Part shown: piece after piece, positions 10,985 through 22,345 of the stretch
Numbering within the stretch: position 1 is the stretch's first letter
Layout: every line of letters starts with the position of its first letter
Assembly (NCBI GenBank): GCA_036971715.1
Contig: JAVHJL010000001.1
Coordinates: 2,480,001-2,544,000 of the forward strand
Origin: Arthrobotrys musiformis
Taxonomy: Eukaryota; Ascomycota; Orbiliomycetes; Orbiliales; Orbiliaceae
DNA: 64,000 nucleotides
Direction: 5' to 3'
Made by a program: the position numbers and the translations under genes
The notes under the pieces: generated by a model
Told to the model about the DNA's origin: nothing
The model's input: only the letters and a program-made list of their open reading frames with translations
Database searches by the model: none

Positions 10985-12985
10985 ATGCGTGAAATCGTAA
11001 GTCTTTTCTCTCATCTCCATCCGCTTCGCCTCGTTGTCTTCTCTATCAAAATCTGGTTGCTGGTGGCGTGATAGCTCCTCGGAGCTTGATACCAGACCGC
11101 GTAGCTCTCCATTTCGCTCGAACACGTCCAGCTAACATCGAATTCATCTCCTTAGGTCCATCTCCAAACCGGTCAATGCGTATGTCCTTTCTCTCGGTCT
11201 TGGGAGCTGCTGATGCTGCTCTATCGGCTTCTTCCCTTTTATATGTATATACATATGCATCCATACAGAGCTAACCGTCCCTGCAGGGTAACCAAATCGG
11301 TGCTGCCTTCTGGTAAGTCTTTGCCTCATCCGTTATATCGTTATCTCCATGTGTATACCTCGTGTATACCTCGTGTGCCTCAATCATAGCTAACAGACAC
11401 GACAAACAGGCAAACTATCTCCGGTATGCTTCGAGCTTGATACCCGTCGTCGTCTTTTTCTGTCGCGACTATCTATGGTCTTCGGATTACTAATACTGTT
11501 TCACAGCTGAGCACGGCCTCGACGGCTCCGGTGTTTACAATGGCACCTCTGACCTCCAACTCGAGAGGATGAACGTATGTCTTTGTTCCCTTTTCTTATT
11601 TATATATATTATCTGAACATAAAGCTAACATGGTCGCGTCTAGGTTTATTTCAACGAGGTCGGTCTTGTCTTCTTGCACTGCTGATTTATCAAACTAGTA
11701 CAGCCAAACCTAACAGACCTCACCACAGGCCTCGAGTAACAAGTATGTTCCACGTGCCGTCCTCATCGATCTTGAGCCCGGTACCATGGATGCCGTTCGC
11801 TCCGGTCCTTTCGGCCAGCTCTTCCGTCCAGACAACTTTGTCTTCGGTCAGTCCGGTGCTGGTAACAACTGGGCGAAGGGTCATTACACCGAGGGTGCCG
11901 AACTCGTCGACCAGGTTCTCGACGTCGTCCGTCGTGAAGCCGAAGGCTGTGACTGCCTTCAGGGTTTCCAGATCACCCACTCCCTCGGTGGTGGTACCGG
12001 TGCCGGTATGGGTACCCTTTTGATCTCCAAGATCCGTGAAGAATTTCCAGATCGTATGATGGCCACTTTCTCCGTCGTTCCATCTCCAAAGGTCTCCGAC
12101 ACCGTCGTTGAGCCCTACAACGCCACACTCTCCGTCCACCAGTTGGTCGAAAACTCCGACGAGACCTTCTGTATCGATAACGAGGCCTTGTACGACATCT
12201 GCATGCGTACCCTCAAGCTCTCCTCCCCATCCTACGGTGACCTCAACCACTTGGTCTCCGCTGTCATGTCCGGTGTCACCACCTGCTTGCGTTTCCCAGG
12301 TCAATTGAACTCCGACTTGAGAAAGCTTGCCGTCAACATGGTTCCTTTCCCACGTCTCCATTTCTTCATGGTCGGATTCGCTCCTCTCACCTCCCGTGGA
12401 GCCCACAGCTTCCGCGCTGTCACTGTTCCGGAACTCACCCAGCAGATGTTCGATTCCAAGAACATGATGGCTGCTTCTGACTTCCGCAACGGTCGTTACC
12501 TCACTTGCGCTGCTTTCTTCCGTGGAAAGGTCTCCATGAAGGAAGTTGAGGATCAGATGTTGAACGTTCAGCAGAAGAACTCTGCTTACTTCGTTGAATG
12601 GATTCCAAACAACGTCCAGACCGCTCTTTGCTCCATCCCACCACGCGGTTTGAAGATGTCCGCCACCTTCGTCGGTAACTCGACCTCCATCCAGGAGCTC
12701 TTCAAGAGAGGTATGTTTTCCTTATTATTATTATTATATAATTATATGATGCGCTGTTTGCTGACAAGATGCTGAATTTTTACAGTTGGTGACCAATTCA
12801 CTGCCATGTTCCGTCGCAAGGCTTTCTTGCATTGGTATACCGGTGAGGGTATGGACGAGATGGAGTTCACTGAGGCTGAGTCCAACATGAACGATCTCGT
12901 TTCCGAGTACCAGCAATACCAGGAGGCTGGTGTCTCCGACGGTGAGGATGAGCAATACGCCGAGGAGGAGCACCACGAAGAGTAG
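10985..12985 (+). CDS. TUB2: Beta-tubulin
   Basis: The beta subunit of the tubulin dimer; binds GTP and is the target of benzimidazole fungicides. Eight exons: 10985-10996, 11156-11179, 11287-11312, 11410-11423, 11507-11574, 11644-11658, 11729-12710 and 12786-12985, giving 446 residues. Five of the first six exons are shorter than 30 nt. The protein opens with MREI, the tetrapeptide used for tubulin mRNA autoregulation in animals. It continues VHLQTGQCGNQIGAAFW and carries the GTP-binding GGGTGAGMG loop. The tail is acidic (EDEQYAEEEHHEE). Residues linked to benzimidazole resistance read as the sensitive type: Phe in MMATFSVVP (position 167), and Glu and Phe in DETFC (198 and 200). Codons are strongly biased to C-ending forms, as expected for a very highly expressed gene. 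Exon joins are in phase throughout. Confidence 0.97.
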
Positions 12986-14175
12986 ATTATTAGTTCTTGA
13001 TAATCTTTGTCTTTTTGTGAAGAGGCGGAAAGAAGTCGATAGCTTCTGTTTTCCCCTTCCTTTTACTTTTCTTTTTGCTTTACTTTGGTTTCGAAGCGGG
13101 TTCTTGGCATGGATGAGCGATTGTTACTATTGAAAGAGATATTTCAACTCGTCTGAAAGGGCTCGAAAAGAGAGAAGGTCGATAAGAAGGGATGGGAAAT
13201 ACAGATATTGTTTCTTGCTGGCTGCCTTTTCGCATTCTTACAACTCTTCTACCAACCCCCTTTTTTCTAATTATAAAGAACTACTTCACGAGATCGTTGA
13301 AGATGGTTACTTTCCCAATCATTTTATGTCTACTAATGAGAGAGCCACCACCCAAAATAAAATAACATTGATAATCGGCATGCGACCATGTGGAAGTCGC
13401 ATAGCTTTGAGACAAAAAAAAGAAATCTGAAAGTAACAGAAGAACCGATATCGATTTAAAAACTAGGAAGGGAGAGATCCACCATGTGAGCTCCCGATAA
13501 TAAATGATTGATCGATACGGATATAAAAGGTTATAGCTCGACCTGGTTCGGAATAGCACCGGGATTGGAAAATTTTCAGTCTTCTTTTCGGAGTGCTGGT
13601 TAGTTCCCGGCGGCGGCCTGACCGGACTGGTGTTCTAGTTAGCCCCGGGACGCATATTATCCTATCTTTGTCCGTTAGTATGTAAGTAAGTAAGTGCAGG
13701 GACCGGGGGGGTTGGTGGTTGGAAGTTGCCCCTCCATGGCCGTGGCTCCACCGGTTTGTCGCTACCGAAAACAGGCGGCCAAAGCTGCTCGTCCTTCTTG
13801 GTGCTGCTCCCAACGCTAGCGAAATCGGCGGGGAAATTCTCGAAGCTTGAAAATTAATCCCTATCTGCACGAGATAAATAGAAAGAAAAGAAGAATTAGC
13901 CTGATGCAGGTTGGAGTGCAGGGGAATATCCGATGCTAGCCAACCTATTATTGACCAGAAGAAAAGAGTCAGAGTCCGATGTTGAGAGGAAAGCGTCGGT
14001 ATATATTTTGGGAGGGTTTCCTTTGATCCCCCTCCTCTGAAAGTTGGTAACTTTAATCTGCTCTTGGGTTTTTTTTTCCTTTCCCCAACAAACATCTCTA
14101 GCTTCCTTTTTTACATACGCTTTTATTCTTCTGTTCTTTTTTGGACTACTTGTCTTGTCAATTGGGATTGTATTT
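12986..14175. other. Intergenic region, beta-tubulin 3' end and ARG1 promoter
   Basis: About 1.2 kb with no convincing gene. The distal part contains a GCN4/CPC1-type site (listed separately) and a T-rich leader just before the ARG1 start. Short open frames in both strands lack family features. Confidence 0.6.
13966..13971 (-). promoter_or_regulatory. GCN4/CPC1-type site (TGACTC) upstream of ARG1
   Basis: GAGTCA on the plus strand reads TGACTCT on the minus strand, the core of the Gcn4/CPC1 (CpcA) binding element for cross-pathway amino-acid control. It lies 205 bp before the start codon of the argininosuccinate synthase gene, a known class of target for this regulator. A six-base match can arise by chance; placement before an arginine gene is the main support. 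Confidence 0.45.
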
Positions 14176-15915
14176 ATGGCTACTGCTGAAGTCCGCACAA
14201 TGTCGAAGGGAAAGGTGAGGATACTTGTGTCTCTTTTTTCAATCGTTGTTGTCTGTAATTGGAGGGGTGGCTAACTGGTGGTTGTGGATAGGTCTGCTTA
14301 GCTTACTCGTAAGTTGTGGGAACTTGGTTTATTCGGGAAGCTGGTGATGGCATCGTGCTAATTGGATTGATGGTTCACAGTGGTGGTTTGGACACCAGCT
14401 GCATGTGAGTTACCGGTCTATCTGCTGCTTTTTTCAATTGATGGATTTGGAGGAGGGGTGCTGATGGTTTGTGGGGTAGTTTGGCATGGCTGTTGGAGCA
14501 GAACTATGAGGTCGTGTGCTATAGTATGTTCTTCTCTTCCTCCCGGTGCAATTGGGGCCGTGGCTAATTGATTCTCTCTATATAGTGGCTGATGTCGGCC
14601 AGGAAGGTATTTTTTTACAAAATGGCGATTTGTATGGGGGGTGCATGCTGATTGGAATCGATTGACGTGCAGAGGACTTCGAGGCTGCCAAAGAAAAGGC
14701 CCTGAAGAGTATGTATCCCCGACTTCAAGACCGGTTGATGGATATGTTGTATTAACGTGTATATTACAGTCGGTGCGCTCAAGTGCGTCGTTGACGACCG
14801 CCGAAAGGAGTTCGTCGAGCAGCTCTGCTTCCCCGCCATCCAATGCAATGCCATCTACGAGAACGTCTACCTCCTCGGTACCTCCCTCGCCCGACCCGTC
14901 ATCGCCCGCGGCCAGATGGCCGTCGCGAAGGAGGAAGGCTGCTTCGCCGTCTCCCACGGTTGTACCGGCAAGGGTAACGACCAAGTTCGTTTCGAACTCG
15001 CATTCTATGCGCTGGACCCCAAGATCAAGGTCATCGCCCCCTGGCGTGATCCCGTCTTCTACGAGAGGTTCAAGGGCAGGAACGATCTGTTGGACTACGC
15101 CGCCCAACGCGGGGTTCCGGTCTCCCAGACCAAGGCTAAGCCGTGGTCCATGGATGAGAATCTTGCGCATTGCTCTTACGAGGCCGGTATTCTCGAGGAT
15201 CCGGATGTGACTCCACCGAAGGATATGTGGAAGCTCACCGTCGATCCCGAGGATGCGCCTGAGCAGCCGGAGGATTTCACAATTTTCTTCGAGAAGGGAC
15301 TGCCTGTCAAGTTGGTGGACGCGGAGGGTAAAGCTACGACGGATGCTTTGGATCTGTTCTTGAAGGCGAATGCTATTGCCAGGAAGCACGGAGTTGGCAG
15401 AATTGACATCGTCGAGAGTATGTTTTCCTCATATCATCTTTACTTGAAGAGAGACACAATGGCTGACGTTTGAAACAGACCGATTCATCGGCCTCAAGTC
15501 CCGAGGATGCTACGAAACACCCGGCCTCACCTGCCTCCGCAACGCTCACGTCGATCTGGAAGGTCTAGTCCTGGACCGTGAAGTCCGCGCCCTCCGAGAC
15601 CAATTCGTCACATTCAACTACGCCAAGATCCTGTACAACGGCCTGTACTTCTCACCGGAGCGTGAGTTCCTGGAGGACGCAATCGTCTCCTCGCAGAAGA
15701 ACGTGAATGGACAGGTCAGGTGTCGATGCTACAAGGGCTCGTTCACCGTCCTCGGACGCAGCTCGCAGACCGAGAAGCTGTACGATATGAGCGAGAGCAG
15801 CATGGACGAGATTGGCGACTTCGCGCCCAGCGAGACCACGGGCTTCATCAGCGTGCAGGCTATCAGGTTGAAGAAGTACGGGTTGAAGAAGCAGGAGACC
15901 GGCGAGGCTTTGTAA
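14176..15915 (+). CDS. ARG1: Argininosuccinate synthase
   Basis: Joins citrulline and aspartate using ATP to give argininosuccinate, the penultimate step of arginine synthesis in the cytosol. Eight exons: 14176-14214, 14292-14308, 14381-14404, 14480-14523, 14586-14606, 14673-14708, 14770-15417 and 15479-15915, giving 421 residues. The ATP pyrophosphatase loop SGGLDTS (residues 19-25) is split between exons 2 and 3. It is followed by ILAWLLEQNYEVVCYMADVGQ. HGCTGKGNDQVRFE and APWRDP lie in the nucleotide and substrate-binding parts, and the C-terminal multimerisation region contains KSRGCYETPG. Six tiny exons precede two long ones, as in beta-tubulin next door. A GCN4/CPC1-type site lies 205 bp upstream. 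A second ATG at codon 9 is in frame and could be used. Confidence 0.96.
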
Positions 15916-16568
15916 GCCACCTACTAGTACTCTGGTCCCATATTATGTCTATGGGAGTGTCCATATATTATCGTCTATTCTTAGTGTATTGAATGAGATA
16001 AAAGTATGTTTCTATTAATTGAATGAAATGACCTGTCACAAATTTACTATATTTGCCAAGACTGTAATACTTAAGTAAGTATGTACATGGTGATGGAGGT
16101 GGAGGGGCAAGTGTCTATAGACACCGAGGGTTCGTGTGCTGTTGTTTCTGCAGGCTGCGTTGTCATGGTTGCCAGCTGTTGTTGCCCCAGGTCTGGCTGG
16201 GATCCAACCGGGTTGTCCTTTCGCGACCCTGTTTCCCGCCACGACCACGACTTCTTAACAACGTCCAACCCACTTTCCGCTTTCCACCTTCCACCTTCCA
16301 CTTCCACTTCCACTTCAACTTCTCATCTCCTCTCCCTTCTCCTCACCCCCTCCTCCCCTCCTCTCATTCTTACATCTACACATCATCCAGCCAAGCGGAC
16401 CGAATTGGGTTCCAACATCGCGAGTTCGAGCTTGACCTAAGCTGGCTATATACTTGGGCTTCAAAGGTATGTTCTTCACCCAGACACAACGGCCCCTCCA
16501 CGATATCAATATCCATATATACCCATATATATCCCTAGAAAAGTAGAAAGATAGATATAGAAGGAACC
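15916..16568. other. Intergenic region, ARG1 3' end to APQ12-like gene
   Basis: Holds the ARG1 3' UTR and the promoter/leader of the next gene, with a C/T-rich stretch at 16270-16375. A GTATGT at 16468 could be a donor of a 5' UTR intron, but I cannot identify a clear acceptor. No gene seen. Confidence 0.5.
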
Positions 16569-17390
16569 ATGGAGCCGAATCTTCCAAGGTCTAAAGGCAT
16601 TGAAGCTACATCTCGCATCTGGTCGTCGATAAATATATCTTCATCAGCAATTGCTAACAAGTTCTACAGTATCAAGGATTCTATATTCCCGTCCCCGGAG
16701 CTAGATCAGCAGGAGGAATCCAACACTGCTATCGCCCCACCACCGCCTCCAATTACCGGACTGAGGAGTGCTTCAAACTACATCCCCTCCCTATCTTTCA
16801 CACCCCCACTACCACCTCCCCCATCAAACAAACCCCATTTCCTCCTCATAATGGACGACTTCATCGTCCAAGCCTACCCCTACGCCAAACTGGCGGCCAA
16901 CCACGCCCGCACGCTCCTCTCCCACGTCCTCAAAGCCGTCTACCCGATCCTAAACAACCTCTACAACCAAAACCCCACCCTCGTCTCCGTCGTCCTCCTC
17001 ATCTCCGCCGTCTACTTCCTCCTCCGACTGGTCACAAAGATCACAAACTTCATCTGGTCCGTTACGCGGAATATTTTCCAACTATTCTTCGTGATGGGGG
17101 TGTTACTCGCCTGTATGAATTACTACAATAAACGCGCTGCTGGGAAGCTAGGGGAGGATGGAAAATTGGTGCCGGGATTCGATTGGGATGCTACTTGGGC
17201 GGATTTCCAGGGGGTGTGGGGGTTTGTGCAGAATATCGGGGCGGTGTTGATGGATCTTGTCGAGAGCGGGAGTCATCTTGAGGAAGACGGGTGGAATAGC
17301 GGGAGGAGGAAGACGATGGGGATTAAGGGGGATGGACTTTTTGCTGAGCAGAGGCCTGGGGTTCGAGGTGATGGGCAGAAGTGGCGGTGA
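16569..17390 (+). CDS. APQ12-like nuclear pore/nuclear envelope biogenesis protein
   Basis: Resembles the fungal Apq12 family, small membrane proteins of the ER and nuclear envelope that affect membrane composition and nuclear pore assembly. Single exon, 273 residues. Two adjacent hydrophobic segments, PTLVSVVLLISAVYFLLRLV (about residues 138-157) and IFQLFFVMGVLLAC (about 169-182), form a hairpin. Between them lies an aromatic and basic stretch (TKITNFIWSVTRN), the pattern of the family. The first ~95 residues are Ser/Pro-rich with proline runs and precede an internal ATG at 16851 (MDDFIVQ), where most homologues would begin. The upstream ATG at 16569 has a good context (ACCATGG), so both starts are possible. 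The assignment rests on topology and pattern rather than a strict motif. Confidence 0.65.
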   Translation: MEPNLPRSKGIEATSRIWSSINISSSAIANKFYSIKDSIFPSPELDQQEESNTAIAPPPPPITGLRSASNYIPSLSFTPPLPPPPSNKPHFLLIMDDFIVQAYPYAKLAANHARTLLSHVLKAVYPILNNLYNQNPTLVSVVLLISAVYFLLRLVTKITNFIWSVTRNIFQLFFVMGVLLACMNYYNKRAAGKLGEDGKLVPGFDWDATWADFQGVWGFVQNIGAVLMDLVESGSHLEEDGWNSGRRKTMGIKGDGLFAEQRPGVRGDGQKWR

Positions 17391-17927
17391 TTTCTTTTCT
17401 CCTTCTCTCTAACGGGGTGTGGATTTGTCTCGTAAACCGGAGCTGGTCGAAGGTTGTCTCGTAAACCAGGGACAAGTCGAAGGTGTGAATGGGAGGATTG
17501 GTAAATATTTCATTAGCGATGGGGGGATGAAGGAATCCGATGAGAACAGAAAAGTTGGGATGGGTTTTTATTTTATGATATATTGTTTATTACGAAGCTA
17601 GATATCTTCGGGGCGGTATTTTTTGCACGCGTGGAAATTTCATGGAGGCTGGTTTTTTGAATATTGTATATGCCGTTTTTTCCCTTAGTGGTATAGTTAT
17701 GTTATCAGCATCAGGCGAAATCTGGGTTCTTCTTTCACTTCTCATGGATCGATTTTTTTAATAGTCAATGGTTACTTCGTATGGACTTCCAATTGATTCA
17801 TCAGTATGATATAAACGCCCTCCCCTCTAAAGAAAAGGGCAAAAAGGATAATAAAACTCCAACGCTAAAGAGCAAAAGTTATATATACAACCCCATCCCC
17901 TCCAAGTATCCCCCCCAAAGGGTAGTT
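17391..17927. other. Intergenic region between convergent genes
   Basis: The 3' ends of the APQ12-like gene (+) and the TMF1-like gene (-). It carries two copies, 29 bp apart, of a TTGTCTCGTAAACC word (17425 and 17454). Otherwise AT-rich with no gene. Confidence 0.6.
17425..17484 (+). repeat. Tandem pair of TTGTCTCG-type words
   Basis: TTGTCTCGTAAACCGG at 17425-17440 is followed by TTGTCTCGTAAACCAGG at 17454-17470. Each is trailed by a GTCGAAGG word, so this is an imperfect direct duplication of about 29 bp. The core resembles the motif found in the gene-poor regions further right. Confidence 0.6.
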
Positions 17928-20900
17928 TTAAGAATTCGTCTGGCTCATGATTAAATCCCTATACATCTGCTTCAAATCCGCCACATCATTCCTCAACTCC
18001 TCGACCTCCTCGCTCTTCTCGCCGAGCATGACAAGCGTGGCCTCGTACGCCCCGTCTTTTTCCTTCAACTCGGTTTCTAATGTTGTGACTTTGCTCTCCA
18101 ACGTTCGTTTTTCGTCGACTTCGGTCATGAATGCCACCACCTCGGCTCTGGCTTCGTCGCGCTGTGCCGTCATGCGGATTAATTCCTCCCTACTGCTGGC
18201 CATCTCGCCCTCCAGTCTTCTCACGGCGGCCGACATGCGTTCGACCAGTTGGACGCTGGGGCCCGCGGCGACGGTGGACACGCTCAGGATTTCGCCGAGA
18301 TGTCCGCCGTTCCTGCCTTCGTGGCTGCCGGGGCTCATCAGTCCGCCGTTTCCTTCGAATATACTCTCGTTATCCCCGTCTTGCGCTGGCATTCCGGGGC
18401 TCATCATGGTGCTTAGCGATGGTGTGCTGGGGTAGTTCCCCACCGAGATTCCGAAGCCGCTGAAGAGGGAGTTTTGGCGGGAGATACCCCCCGTCGCTCC
18501 TCCGCCGCTGTAGCCGGATAGGGAGTCCAGTCGCGGTGTGGTGGGTCCCCAGCTGGGGGTGTATTGTCTTGTCGGTTCGGGGAGAGTGGGGCGTCTGTAG
18601 GGTCCTTCGTTTAATCTATCCCCGGACTCTGTTCTTGACATCCGTTTCGAGGGGAATGGAGCGTTCATGTCTGATCCTATGCTTTGTTTCCTCGGTCTGG
18701 GGTTGGGTGATAGCGGTCTTATTGCGCCTTCGGCTTCCAAGATCGAGTTTGGACGGGATTTCGGACGGGAGGCGTAGTCGTCTACTATTGCTGAGGAGGT
18801 GGCGGTTTTGAGGGAGTCCCTGAGATTGTTGAGTTCCTTCTGCCAGGCGGTTCGTTCTTCTTCTTGTCGTTTTGTGAGTTGGGCTTTGGAGTCCTCGAGG
18901 AGGGTGGTTTGTTTGCGGAGGTCGTCGCAAAGGGTTAGTTGGGTTGAGAGGGAGGATTCGAGGTCCTGGGCTTTGAGGGTGGCGGATTCGAGGTCGGATT
19001 CTAGGCGTTTGAGTTTTTGGTTCTATGTTTTTATAGATGTTAGTGGTTGTGGGTATTATTATGTAGGAGGGGCGGGGGGGCATACCACTTCTCGGGCCTT
19101 TTTCCGGATGTCGCTTTCTTTGCGGGAAAGCTCGTCCCGCTCCTTTTCGACGTTTGTGAGCCGTGTCATCAGGCTGGCTTCGATGCCCTGCCAGTTTTCG
19201 CTGGCGACGGCGTATTGCGATTGGAGTGTTTCTATCTGTCGGAGGAGTTTGGCGTGGGTGTGGCCTGAAGTGCCTGTTGAAGCTTCCTCGGCGCGGGCTC
19301 GCATGACTTCCAGCTTTGTTTCTAGCATCTGTTTAGGATTAGCATTGTCGTATACGAGCTGTTGATGTTAATTTGGGTGTTCTTACGGAGACTTCGTTCT
19401 TGAGTTCCAGCTCCACGGCTTTGGCTCTGTCGCCGTCTCTTTCGAGCTTACTCTGCAATGTCCAGATCTCGCTTTTGGATTTCTCTCTATCCGCCATGGC
19501 CTCGTTTTGAGCCTTCTCCAGCTTCTCTCTTAGTTCAGCTGTGAGTTTCCTCTCGGCTTCTAGAGCTTCCGTTTGGACTTTGCTCTCCGCATCGTCTGCT
19601 CTGGCTACTGCCTTCGCTAGCTGGAGTCGTAGGTCGCTGGCGCTGATTTGGAGGATATCTCTCTCCCGCTTCAGACTTTCATTGTCGACTTCCAGCTTGT
19701 TCATAGCCCTGAGCTTCTCATTTGCCCGTTTTTCAGCTTCGACAGCCTTCCTTGTCTTCTCTTTCAGGTCGGCGGCTTCCTTCTCGGCCTTTTCCTGTTT
19801 CCTTTTCGCCTCTGCGGCGGTCTTCTCGTCTTCCTGGGCTTTTGCTCTCAATCTTTTGATGTTGTTCATATTCTTCAATTCGATTTTACTCAGCCTCTCG
19901 CCTTCTTCGAGTAGTAATGCGATTCGCTCATCCCGTTTTGCGAGTTCTTTTTCCAATGCGGACGATCCACCGGTTTGTATCCGTTTCCTAGCTTCTTCGG
20001 CCGATTCCTTCGAAAGGTACTTGAGTTTCTCTTCGAGGGAGTCGATTCGTTCCGATGCGGCGGAGGATTCCTCCGCACGACGGGATTCGCAGGTCGCGAG
20101 GTCATCGCGGAGTTGGGAGATCGTAGCTTCTAGGTCTTCGATTGTTGGGGATGCGGGGAGCGGGGTTGAGGTTGTTGTCACTGGTGGGGGGGAGGTTTGG
20201 TCGGTGGATGGACGGGGTTTGTCTATTGATGCTCTGGGTCTGGAGTCGAGTGATGCTCTGGGTTTGCTATCTATCGATGCTCTGGGTTGGGATTCGAGGG
20301 ATTTTCGGGGGGTGTCGGTGCTTGTTCGGGGTGGTGGTGGGTCCTTTGGTGTGGATTCTACGCCGTTGGTTGATGGTTGTTCTTGGTCGTCTGAGGGGGT
20401 TGGATCGGTTGGTACTGCTTCTGCTGCTTCGGTATTCGTCGGTTCCACCTTCGAAGCTTCCTCTGATGATGTCGTAGCGGTTGTGGTAGTAGTCTTATCG
20501 TCGGCTGGGATGTCTACACTCCCCCGTACGCTTTCTGTATCCTCGACCGACCTCCTCACCGCAGGACTGGGACTGGGACTGGCCGCTCGTTCGGATAAGC
20601 TTCCAACCGCGGGACTGGCACTCCTGGAAGCACTGCTACGGGCCATTGCAGCCGCCAGTCGCTCTTGCATCGTCATCTTCCCCATCCCCGGCGGCGGTGT
20701 CGGCGACGTTGATACAGGCGGCGTGGGTCTCGCATCTACTCTTACTATGAACATTAGCCCATTCCCATTCCCAAATGACCGGTATGACGGGGTGGAAGAC
20801 CTTTAACGACACCGGGAGCTTGGGTTATAGCTGTCGTGGAGCTATTTGTAGTCGTAGTGGTGGTGGTGGTGGGTAATGTACTCCTAGCTGTGACCGACGA

Positions 20901-20996
20901 AGAATTGTCTCCACCACCCATAATATTCGGGTCGCTGGCCAGGACCTGGTCCAAGCGCGACTCCACGCCGGCGACAGCTTGTTTTAGGAAGTTCAT
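17928..20996 (-). CDS. TMF1/SGM1-type Golgi coiled-coil protein
   Basis: Related to TATA element modulatory factor (TMF1/ARA160) and yeast Sgm1, golgin-like proteins that bind Rab GTPases at the Golgi. Exons: about 20801-20996 (or 20813-20996), 19387-20744, 19086-19328 and 17928-19022, giving about 960 residues. The N-terminus (MNFLKQAVAGVESRLDQVL) is the amphipathic family start, and MTMQERLAAAMARSS follows. A Ser/Pro-rich disordered part includes an eight-residue repeat (PRASIDSK, PRASLDSR, then a shorter one). Long coiled coils follow, rich in Glu, Lys and Arg. The C-terminal ~110 residues form the TMF TATA-binding/Rab6-binding-like coil, ending LKQMYRDLIMSQTNS. The first intron donor is uncertain: GTCTTC (56 nt intron) and GTGTCG (68 nt intron) both keep phase. 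The other joins are clear. Confidence 0.85.
20228..20290 (-). repeat. 24-bp tandem repeat inside the TMF1-like gene
   Basis: GATGCTCTGGGT recurs at 20228, 20252 and 20276, an exact 24 bp period. It encodes three units of about PRASIDS(K/R) in the disordered N-terminal part. The period keeps the reading frame, so copy number can change without breaking the protein. Confidence 0.85.
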
Positions 20997-22345
20997 CGTG
21001 CCTGTGCGTGCGTGTATGCAGAAGGTTAAGTCGCTCTACAGGCAAGGACCTCTAGCGAGACCTTCTGGAGCCGTTTCTTTTGGTCGGAGAGGGAGGATTT
21101 GTCCCTTTTGGTAGGAGCCAGAGGCCGAGTCGAGGGAGATGGAGGTTGAATAATGGTGGTGGTGGTGGTGGTGGTGGTTGGGAGGATATAAGGCTGATGC
21201 AGCCTCGTGTGCTGTGCGCGCCTATCCTTCGAGGGCCGGGATTTATATGTTTAAGCTTAAAGCTAAGATGTCCCCGCCGGACTCGGAAATTTGTGAGGAT
21301 GCTCTGCACGATGGTGGAGATTGCACCGGCAGGCATACATAAGTACAGAATACTTCTGCCTCTTCTTGGCCCGGAGGTACGTATATATATATCTATAGTC
21401 TGCGTGCAGTGCTGATTGTTGGTGGTGGTGAGGTTGATGTTGGCGATGACGTTGATGTTGATGTTGAAGTTGATGTTGGCCGTGATGGTGGTTGAGGTTG
21501 TGGTGGTTGAGACAGATAGATTGCAATCGAGAGAAAGGGCCACGTTCAACGTTAATTCTGTCCCCGGTCCAGCGAGTCGGCCGCCCGTCCTCGAGCTCGC
21601 CTTCAATTGCCCTCTTTCGATTCGCGGGTCATAAACGGTCGACAATTCGTCATTTCTGGCTGTGCGGACGACCCAGCGAGCGAGTTTAAGTACCGGACGG
21701 GCGAAGGGTCCTGGGAGCCGGGCTAATTAATCTATCGCACGCACGCATGCATGCAGCAGATACGCAATCTCGTCCTTCGCATTCGACTCGCTCTGGATTG
21801 GACGGGTCTGAGCTGCTGCGGGCTGTGGGCTGGCTTTAGGGCGACGGGATTCCAGCATCGGAGCCAGTGAAACCGCGGGTTACGTACGCATGGCGCCGCG
21901 GCTGTTTCAGAATCTCTATAAAAGTCGCACAGCTGCCCGAACTCTACTTTGCCAGATATGCAGATGTCTGTATACTGCAGGACGTGGGAGGCAAGGTGAC
22001 TGCGGCGCTAGGGATATATTTGGTCCGGATGCATGATTATATATAAATTCACAGGGCGGCTGTTGAATTGAAGGTCAAGAAGGGAGTATAGTATAATGCA
22101 ATGATCATGATCATGATCGATGACGATGTCTATCACATATGCCGTTGCCGTATAACAAAACCAAAAGTCTACCCGAAGGATCGAAACAGGAGGAGCAAGA
22201 CGAAAAGATCTTAAGACACAGATGCGCGCGCAGGACAAAGGGACCGGAAGGATACAACTTGAAGCATGCTAGCAAGGCTGCATGAAGTCTCAAAAATGGC
22301 AAAGCTCGAAGAATGGGGTAGGAAGAAACATGCACAGTCGAGGCT
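20997..22345. other. Intergenic region upstream of the TMF1-like gene
   Basis: About 1.35 kb with no supported gene. It includes a GTTGATGTT-type microsatellite at about 21410-21515 and a GT/GGT repeat at about 21150-21180. A TATA-like CTATAAAAG lies near 21915. The right end is the 3' side of the ceramidase gene. Confidence 0.55.

Noticed and set aside
11720..12406. 228-residue open frame antisense to beta-tubulin
   Set aside because: Mirror of the strongly biased C-ending codons of the tubulin exon; no independent support.
14418..15389. 323-residue open frame antisense to ARG1
   Set aside because: It runs across several ARG1 exon-intron borders and has no family resemblance; a codon-bias shadow.
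19541..20806. 421-residue open frame antisense to the TMF1-like gene
   Set aside because: A Ser/Phe/Leu-rich shadow of Glu/Lys-rich coiled-coil codons on the opposite strand; it spans an intron of the real gene and has no domain.
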